Shown: positions 6,573 through 10,376 of the stretch, one piece after another | How positions within the stretch are numbered: position 1 is the first letter of the stretch | Layout: the number at the start of each line of letters is the position of its first letter | Source: Pseudomonadota bacterium | Lineage (GTDB): Bacteria > Desulfobacterota > WTBG01 > CAIYCZ01 | Direction of reading: 5' to 3' | DNA: 10,376 nucleotides | Assembly (NCBI GenBank): GCA_026388865.1 | Contig: JAPLIX010000466.1 | Span: 1 to 10,376, forward strand | The notes under the pieces: model-generated | What the model was told of the DNA's origin: nothing | Seen by the model: only the letters and a program-made list of their open reading frames with translations | The model's database searches: none | Program-made: the position numbers and the translations under genes

Positions 6573-6621
6573 TGTCTGGGGTGCCTGCGCAAAAATTATT
6601 TCTCAGACAACGCTGCGCAGG
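6573..6621. other. Inverted repeats between ruvB and the flavoprotein block (possible pseudoknot)
   Basis: CCTGCGCA (6584-6591) and TGCGCAGG (6614-6621) form an 8-bp stem. TGTCTG (6573-6578) and CAGACA (6604-6609) form a 6-bp stem. The two pairs interleave and so would make an H-type pseudoknot, or two alternative hairpins. Position suggests a 3' end structure of the ruvAB transcript, but no T-tract follows on the minus strand, so I do not call it an intrinsic terminator. Confidence 0.35.
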
Positions 6622-6682
6622 GGAAACATATATTGGAGAGAAAAAGGAGGTGGGAAGAAAGACCTGCTGCGGTAATGGCGTG

Positions 6683-7732
6683 TTACAGCTTCGGCAGTTC
6701 CATCTGCTGCGCGCCTTTACTGTGCGGCGCTATGTTGAGGTGCTTAAATGCCAGCTCCGTGGCTTTCCGCCCTGACGAGGTGCGCGCAAGTATGCCCGCC
6801 TTCAGCAGGAACGGCTCCACCATATCAACCAGGGTGTCAGGCTCCTCCTGCAGGGTTGCTGCGATAGCTTCGAGCCCGACCGGCCCGCCTTTATACACCT
6901 GGATAATGACATTCAGAAACCGGATGTCCAAAGGCGTAAGTCCCAGCGCATCAATGCCTTCCAGTGCCAGTGCCCGGTCTGCAACTTTTTCAGTGATAAT
7001 GCCGTCAGCCCGCACCTCGGCGTAATCCCTGATCCTGCGCAGCAGCCGGTTGGCAATGCGCGGTGTGCCCCGCGAGCGGCGCGCAATCTCCCGCGCTCCT
7101 TCTTCATCAATAGAAATATTAAGAATAGCGGCTGAGCGAACAATTACTTTTTCAATGTCGTGTTCAGAATAAAAGTCGAGCGAACCGAAAATGCCGAAGC
7201 GCTCCCGCAGCGGCGCGGAAAGAAGCCCTGCCCGGGTGGTGGCCCCGACCAGGGTGAACTGCTCAAGCTTTGAGCGGTAGCTCCGGGCATTCATCCCCTT
7301 GTCAAATATGATATCAACGGCAAAGTCTTCCATGGCGGGGTAGAGAAATTCCTCAACCACTTTTGGCAGGCGGTGTATTTCATCAATAAACAGCACGTTC
7401 CCCCGTTCCAGGTGGGTGAGAATGCTCAGCAGATCCCCGCCCTTTTCAAGTGCCGGCCCTGAGGTGTGGATTACCGAAACATCCATCTCGTTGGCTATAA
7501 TATGGGCAAGAGTGGTTTTCCCGAGGCCTGGCGGGCCATAGAACAACACATGGTCAAGCACTTCTCCCCGTTTTTGCGCGGCTTCAACGGCGATTTTCAG
7601 CATCTCCACTATCTGCTGCTGGCCGATATACTCGTTAAAGCGCTTGGGGCGAAGATCAAAGGGTGCGTGGGTATCCTCTTCGTCCTTATCCGGTGCCAGG
7701 AGATCAAAGGTATTGTCTTCTTCTTTCATCAT
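6683..7732 (-). CDS. ruvB: Holliday junction branch-migration ATPase RuvB
   Basis: RuvB is the hexameric AAA+ motor that, loaded by RuvA, drives branch migration of Holliday junctions. With the ATG at 7732 the protein has 349 residues, a normal length. Motifs in order are RPKRFNEYIGQ (28-38), Walker A GPPGLGKTT (66-74), Walker B with DEIH (117-120), sensor 1 GATTRAG (163-169), the arginine-finger region LRERFG (175-180), sensor 2 RGTPRIANRLLRR (221-233), and the C-terminal winged helix (LVDMVEPFLLKAGILARTSSGRKATELAFKHL, 301-332). A TTG at 7735 and a second ATG at 7729 are possible alternative starts; I chose the first ATG. It begins 6 nt after the ruvA stop, so the two genes are coupled. All catalytic motifs are intact, in contrast to ruvC. 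Confidence 0.97.
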   Translation of the reverse strand: MMKEEDNTFDLLAPDKDEEDTHAPFDLRPKRFNEYIGQQQIVEMLKIAVEAAQKRGEVLDHVLFYGPPGLGKTTLAHIIANEMDVSVIHTSGPALEKGGDLLSILTHLERGNVLFIDEIHRLPKVVEEFLYPAMEDFAVDIIFDKGMNARSYRSKLEQFTLVGATTRAGLLSAPLRERFGIFGSLDFYSEHDIEKVIVRSAAILNISIDEEGAREIARRSRGTPRIANRLLRRIRDYAEVRADGIITEKVADRALALEGIDALGLTPLDIRFLNVIIQVYKGGPVGLEAIAATLQEEPDTLVDMVEPFLLKAGILARTSSGRKATELAFKHLNIAPHSKGAQQMELPKL

Positions 7733-7738
7733 CAACCG

Positions 7739-8380
7739 TTATACAGGTGTGTGTGACCGGGAGTGTTCTTTTTGCCCCCGGTAAACTTCTTCAAACAGAT
7801 CCTCAGGAGTCGCAGCCGCGGGATTGCGCTTTACTGCTTCGGTAACCATAGCAGCAGCTTCAGCCCGGCTGTGCCCGAGCTGTTTCACCAGAACCTCCTC
7901 GACCTGCTTTCTGAAATCCTCTATCTTGTCTGCAGCAGGGCGCTGCCCCTCCCGCATCAGCGCATATTTGCCCACCTTGCCATTAAGCTCCGATATTATC
8001 ATCTCTGCCTTGCGGGCTCCAACGCCTTTCAGTTTTCTAAGCATTGCCACATCCCGCTCCTCAATTGCCCGGGCAATTAAGGAAACCGGCATCGTCATGG
8101 AGCGGGCGGCCATCACCGGGCCGATGCTCTTTACCTGAATGAGCCGCTCAAAAAATTCCCGTTCAATCTCGCTGTTAAAACCGATGAGAACCGGCTTTGG
8201 CTGCTGCGCGGTCTGCTGGAAGGAGATGAAGAGCTCAACCATGTCTTCACCCTCTTTTTTATCATGATAGGTCCCGCGCACAATATCCGGCAGCAGTATC
8301 TCATACCCGACCCCGCCGGTCAGCACCACAATGCGGTCTTCATCTATTTTCAGCAACTGTCCCTTAAGGTAACGAATCAT
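7739..8380 (-). CDS. ruvA: Holliday junction-binding protein RuvA
   Basis: RuvA binds four-way junctions as a tetramer and recruits RuvB. The 213-residue protein shows the OB-fold start MIRYLKGQLLKIDEDRIVVLTGGVGYEILLP (1-31), two helix-hairpin-helix motifs (VKSIGPVMAARSM, 83-95; LKGVGARKAEMIISEL, 117-132) and a C-terminal UBA-like RuvB-binding domain (about 155-200). The first hairpin has VMAARS where GPKxALAIL-like residues are common, so it is somewhat divergent. A ribosome-binding site AGAGG lies 7 nt before the ATG. It is separated from ruvC by about 500 nt of repeat DNA, whereas ruvC and ruvA are commonly close together. Expression may depend on transcription through that region. Confidence 0.95.
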   Translation of the reverse strand: MIRYLKGQLLKIDEDRIVVLTGGVGYEILLPDIVRGTYHDKKEGEDMVELFISFQQTAQQPKPVLIGFNSEIEREFFERLIQVKSIGPVMAARSMTMPVSLIARAIEERDVAMLRKLKGVGARKAEMIISELNGKVGKYALMREGQRPAADKIEDFRKQVEEVLVKQLGHSRAEAAAMVTEAVKRNPAAATPEDLFEEVYRGQKEHSRSHTPV

Positions 8381-8390
8381 GACAAACCTC

Positions 8391-8402
8391 TACCACCGGT
8401 AA
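8391..8402 (-). promoter_or_regulatory. TACCGGT quasi-palindrome in the ruvA leader
   Basis: TACCACCGGTAA is a quasi-palindrome (TACC-ACC-GGTA) immediately upstream of the ruvA ribosome-binding site. Its exact reverse complement, TTACCGGTGGTA, lies in the loop of the large inverted repeat (8734-8745). A shorter related TACCGGT is at 8514-8520. It may be an operator or a site for RNA pairing; the sequence alone does not decide. Confidence 0.3.
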
Positions 8403-8406
8403 ATAA

Positions 8407-8489
8407 CCACAGAGCACACAGAGAATAATAGAATAAAAACCACAGCCATACGCTTCGTGCAGTTTTATGTTTTGTTTCTTCCTCTGTGG
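8407..8489. repeat. Small fold-back repeat bounded by CCACAGAG/CTCTGTGG
   Basis: CCACAGAG (8407-8414) and CTCTGTGG (8482-8489) form an inverted pair. Between them lies ACGCTTCGTGC (8451-8461), the reverse complement of the GCACGAAGCGT core of the repeats at 337-475 and 1302-1466. It is a decayed member of the intergenic phrase family and contains no coding sequence. Confidence 0.5.
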
Positions 8490-8527
8490 CCTCTCCATTA
8501 CTATTTCTGTTGATACCGGTCCTTTTA

Positions 8528-8546
8528 ATTTTATCTTAGATAAAAT
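8528..8546. repeat. AT-rich perfect palindrome
   Basis: ATTTTATC and GATAAAAT form two perfect 8-bp arms around TTA. It lies between the large inverted repeat and ruvA, where the missing RuvC C-terminus would be expected. It could be an operator or a weak hairpin; there is no GC clamp for a terminator. Confidence 0.45.
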
Positions 8547-8585
8547 CTAGAAGCGCTATCAGTTACTATCCCGTCAAAAACAACC

Positions 8586-8880
8586 TATATCGCTGCCACT
8601 TCAGTTTTATAAAACAGGATGGGTTCCGGCCATATATATTTTTTTATAAGAGCACACAGAGTATCTCTCAGTGGTCTCTGTGGTTTCATTTCTCTCCCCC
8701 ACTTGCCATAACCGGCCTGTCGCGGAAGGGATATTACCGGTGGTAATGTCAAAATTATTAAAAGTGGGGGAGAGAAATGAAACCACAGAGACCACTGAGA
8801 GATACTCTGTGTGCTCTTATAAAAAAATATATATGGCCGGAACCCATCCTGTTTTATAAAACTGAAGTGGCAGCGATATA
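8586..8880. mobile_element. Perfect 119-bp inverted repeat with 57-nt loop, MITE-like element interrupting ruvC
   Basis: The arms 8586-8704 and 8762-8880 are exact reverse complements over 119 bp, and the loop is 8705-8761. Each arm contains a CCACAGAGACCACTGAGAG / CTCTGTGTGCTCT phrase and a run of seven T (or A). The element begins with TATATCG and ends with CGATATA, so a TA or TATA target duplication is possible but cannot be proved because these ends are self-complementary. It encodes no protein: the two mirror-image frames of 62 codons inside are by-products of the symmetry. RuvC similarity ends exactly at the right edge. It may be a miniature inverted-repeat element, a fold-back rearrangement or an assembly/amplification artefact. 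In an mRNA it would make an extremely stable hairpin. Confidence 0.6.
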
Positions 8881-9170
8881 ATGACCCCCTTCACTTCTCC
8901 TAACTGGATGGCGGCCTTGGGGAAATGCCCTGTTACATAGATATCTTCCATAATGAGCAGCACCGGCTGCCAGTCCTTCAGCAATGCTTCGATGCCATGA
9001 TAGATGATCTGAAGACGCTGCGGAAGAGAAAGCTTTGAAGAGGTGGTAAGGCTGCCCCAGACGCATGCCTCACCACCCCGTGCATTGGTGCGGATTACGG
9101 CATATCCGGTTGCAGCAAGGCCTGGATCAACCCCGAGTGCAGCAACTCCGGGTTTTGCTGGCATAGTCAT
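8817..9170 (-). pseudogene. ruvC: ruvC, 3'-truncated Holliday junction resolvase
   Basis: RuvC cuts Holliday junctions using four acidic residues. This frame has 117 codons where RuvC normally has about 160-175. Residues 9-97 are good RuvC: ALGVDPGLAATGYAVI with the first catalytic D15, and LLIMEDIYVTGHFPKAAIQLGEVKGV with E75. From residue 98 the translation runs into the inverted repeat (SLPLQFYKTGWVPAIYIFL, then a stop). The C-terminal part, with the last two catalytic aspartates (DAADAL-type region), is missing, and no frame of 8381-8585 restores it. The product should be inactive as a nuclease. The start is ATG at 9170 (a second ATG at 9164 is possible), without a clear ribosome-binding site. 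It lies 89 nt after the DUF2007 gene. Confidence 0.85.
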
Positions 9171-9259
9171 AGCGGGTGAACTGTTAGCGAAATAATTGCG
9201 TGCAGGTTTCAGCCACGGAGCGTGCTACGCGTGCAATCCTCACATCAGCACCGGGCTGC

Positions 9260-9643
9260 TTATTCTGAGCTTATACTACTATCAGCATCATTTTTAAAGC
9301 TGCTTTTTAAGGCGGCAATGATTTCCCGGGCCTTTGCTTGATGCGCCTGAGGCACCAGCACAATGCCCCATCCCTTTTGCGGTATGTAGATGCCGTTGTA
9401 GGCAGTGTCGTGAAAGCTTCGCACCATGACCGGGATATGTTCGTTTTCTAAAGCATTTTTCATGACATCAGCTTCAAACTGATTGTCGATGGTTTCAACC
9501 TTGATAAAAATTTCTTCTGCCTCCCGTGCCCGCTCTGCCATAATGGTTTTCATTTCTTCTTCGCCGATAAGGCGGGCATTGCAGTCAGCACAGGACTCTA
9601 TGCTGTCAACATATTCTGTTTCACAGTTCGGGCAGAATTTCAT
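9260..9643 (-). CDS. Zinc-ribbon plus DUF2007 (putative signal-transducing) protein
   Basis: The 127-residue product has an N-terminal C4 zinc-ribbon knuckle pair, CPNC (C4, C7) and CADC (C18, C21), then a charged helix (about 27-44). A ferredoxin-like domain from IFIKVETIDNQFEADVMKNALENEHIPVMVRSF to GWGIVLVPQAHQAKAREIIAAL (about 45-114) matches DUF2007/PF09413-type proteins. The function of that family is not established; a regulatory or protein-binding role is only a guess. The ATG lies 10 nt after the greA stop, without a clear Shine-Dalgarno sequence, so it is probably translated by coupling with greA. Confidence 0.75.
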   Translation of the reverse strand: MKFCPNCETEYVDSIESCADCNARLIGEEEMKTIMAERAREAEEIFIKVETIDNQFEADVMKNALENEHIPVMVRSFHDTAYNGIYIPQKGWGIVLVPQAHQAKAREIIAALKSSFKNDADSSISSE

Positions 9644-9653
9644 GGGATCATGC

Positions 9654-10127
9654 TCATTTAAAGCTTATTTCAAGAATTGAATAGTTACGCACCCCTCCGG
9701 GGGTCTGCACCGCCACATCGTCACCTTCCTCTTTGCCGATGAGCGCCCGGGCAATGGGTGAGTTGATGGAAATTTTTCCCTGCTCAACATCTGATTCATC
9801 AGCGCCTACTATCTGGTAGTATATTTTCTCCCCCCGGTCCAGGTCTTTCAGGCTTACCGTGGCACCAAAGATAACCTTGTCGGAACTGAGCGATCCGGGA
9901 TCAATCACCATGGCATGGGTAAGCTTCTGTTCGAGTACTTTGATCCCCTTCTCGATGAGGCCCTGTTTTTCTTTCGCAGCTTCATACTCCGCGTTCTCTG
10001 ATATGTCACCAAAGTCGCGGGCAACTTCAATCTCCTTGATAATCTGCTGCCGGTCAATTGCCTTACACTTTCTGAGTTTTTCCAAGAGGGCCTCATACCC
10101 TTGCCTGGTCATAGGAACTTTATCCAT
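9654..10127 (-). CDS. greA: Transcription elongation factor GreA
   Basis: GreA enters the secondary channel of RNA polymerase and stimulates cleavage of backtracked RNA. The 157-residue length is typical. The N-terminal antiparallel coiled coil (about 1-75) carries the tip motif GDISENAEYEAAKEKQ (40-55) with the catalytic acids D41 and E44. The C-terminal FKBP-like domain contains INSPIARALIGKEEGDDVAVQTPGGVRNYSILEI (121-154). The start MDKVPMTRQGYEALL is a family hallmark. GGGAGG lies about 14 nt upstream, rather far for a ribosome-binding site. It is probably first in a transcript with the DUF2007 gene. Confidence 0.97.
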   Translation of the reverse strand: MDKVPMTRQGYEALLEKLRKCKAIDRQQIIKEIEVARDFGDISENAEYEAAKEKQGLIEKGIKVLEQKLTHAMVIDPGSLSSDKVIFGATVSLKDLDRGEKIYYQIVGADESDVEQGKISINSPIARALIGKEEGDDVAVQTPGGVRNYSILEISFK

Positions 10128-10174
10128 AGACGCTCTGTCAGCCTCCCTGTTAAATGGGTGTCTTCAAAACTGAA

Positions 10175-10276
10175 CCACAGAATGCAGAGTTTATGAGTTT
10201 GGAGTCGAGGAGTTTAGGAGTTAACAAACTCCAACACTCGGAACTCCTTAACTCTTCCAACTCGTAATTTCTGTGG
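10175..10276. repeat. Imperfect inverted repeat upstream of greA
   Basis: CCACAGAA (10175-10182) and TTCTGTGG (10269-10276) bound about 100 bp of GAGTT/AACTC units that pair imperfectly with each other (TTATGAGTTTGGA... on one side, CCAACTCGTAA on the other). It shares its border with the CCACAGAG phrases at 8407-8489 and its GAGTTCC units with 4828-4882. The rest of 10128-10376 shows no gene I can support and no convincing greA promoter. Confidence 0.5.
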
Positions 10277-10376
10277 CCTCTATCATATTATTCTCGTTTA
10301 TACACTCTCTTAGTGCTTCGATTCGCAAATACGCTAACATATATGAACCATAGAAATGCTTACCAATGCTCCCTCA

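Noticed and set aside
6633..7025. 130-codon plus-strand frame with an AAGGAGG upstream of ruvB's 3' end
   Set aside because: It is largely antisense to the ruvB coding region, whose motifs are unmistakable; the Shine-Dalgarno match is by chance.
8381..8585. Missing RuvC C-terminus on the far side of the inverted repeat
   Set aside because: All minus-strand frames were checked by eye; they contain several stops and no DAADAL-like or PREVK-like motif.
8607..8859. Two overlapping 62-codon frames on opposite strands with the same C-terminal half
   Set aside because: They are identical at their ends only because the region is a perfect inverted repeat; the sequence is low-complexity phrase DNA and matches no protein family.
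9204..9238. ATTGC...GCAAT with CGTGC repeats between the DUF2007 gene and ruvC as a terminator
   Set aside because: The stem needs G-U pairs and no T-tract follows on the minus strand; it is more likely another decayed phrase.
10248..10340. Short 30-codon minus-strand frame upstream of greA
   Set aside because: It runs into the imperfect CCACAGAA repeat, has no ribosome-binding site and resembles no known protein.

Overview
The window is bacterial chromosomal DNA, and every recognisable gene lies on the minus strand, so biological order runs from right to left. The housekeeping part (GreA transcript-cleavage factor, a zinc-ribbon/DUF2007 protein, RuvC, RuvA, RuvB) belongs to no single phylum. 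The intergenic DNA is rich in degenerate short phrases built on CCACAGAG/CTCTGTGG and in fold-back repeats. Such phrases occur in many uncultured anaerobes (Desulfobacterota, Planctomycetota, Omnitrophota, Nitrospirota and others). I therefore suggest an anaerobic or metagenome-derived bacterium of one of these groups, with low confidence about which.

Layout from right to left. 10128-10376 is non-coding, with an imperfect CCACAGAA-bounded inverted repeat. 9654-10127 is greA and 9260-9643 a zinc-ribbon DUF2007 protein. 8817-9170 is the N-terminal half of ruvC. Its RuvC similarity stops exactly where a perfect 119-bp inverted repeat with a 57-nt loop begins (8586-8880). The RuvC C-terminus is not found between that element and ruvA, so ruvC looks inactivated here or the assembly is wrong at this point. 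7739-8380 is ruvA and 6683-7732 is ruvB, 6 nt apart.

A probable promoter at 6529-6557 then leads into three flavoprotein genes: two paralogous FAD-linked oxidases of the VAO/PCMH fold (4995-6464 and 3019-4737) and a geranylgeranyl-reductase/FixC-type FAD protein (1600-2946). They probably act together in one redox pathway, but the substrate cannot be read from sequence. A strong terminator at 1298-1335 closes this block.

The left end is an AT-richer accessory zone with two unrelated toxin-antitoxin modules in tandem. One is a ribbon-helix-helix antitoxin plus PIN-domain toxin (603-1225). The other begins with a HigB-type toxin whose stop codon lies just outside the window (1-276). Each has the same upstream architecture: a shared GC-rich repeat, a terminator hairpin, then a TTGACA promoter.

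The observations most worth a second look are the broken ruvC with its perfect fold-back element, a 12-nt complementarity between the loop of that element and the leader of ruvA, and the repeated upstream module of the two toxin-antitoxin operons.
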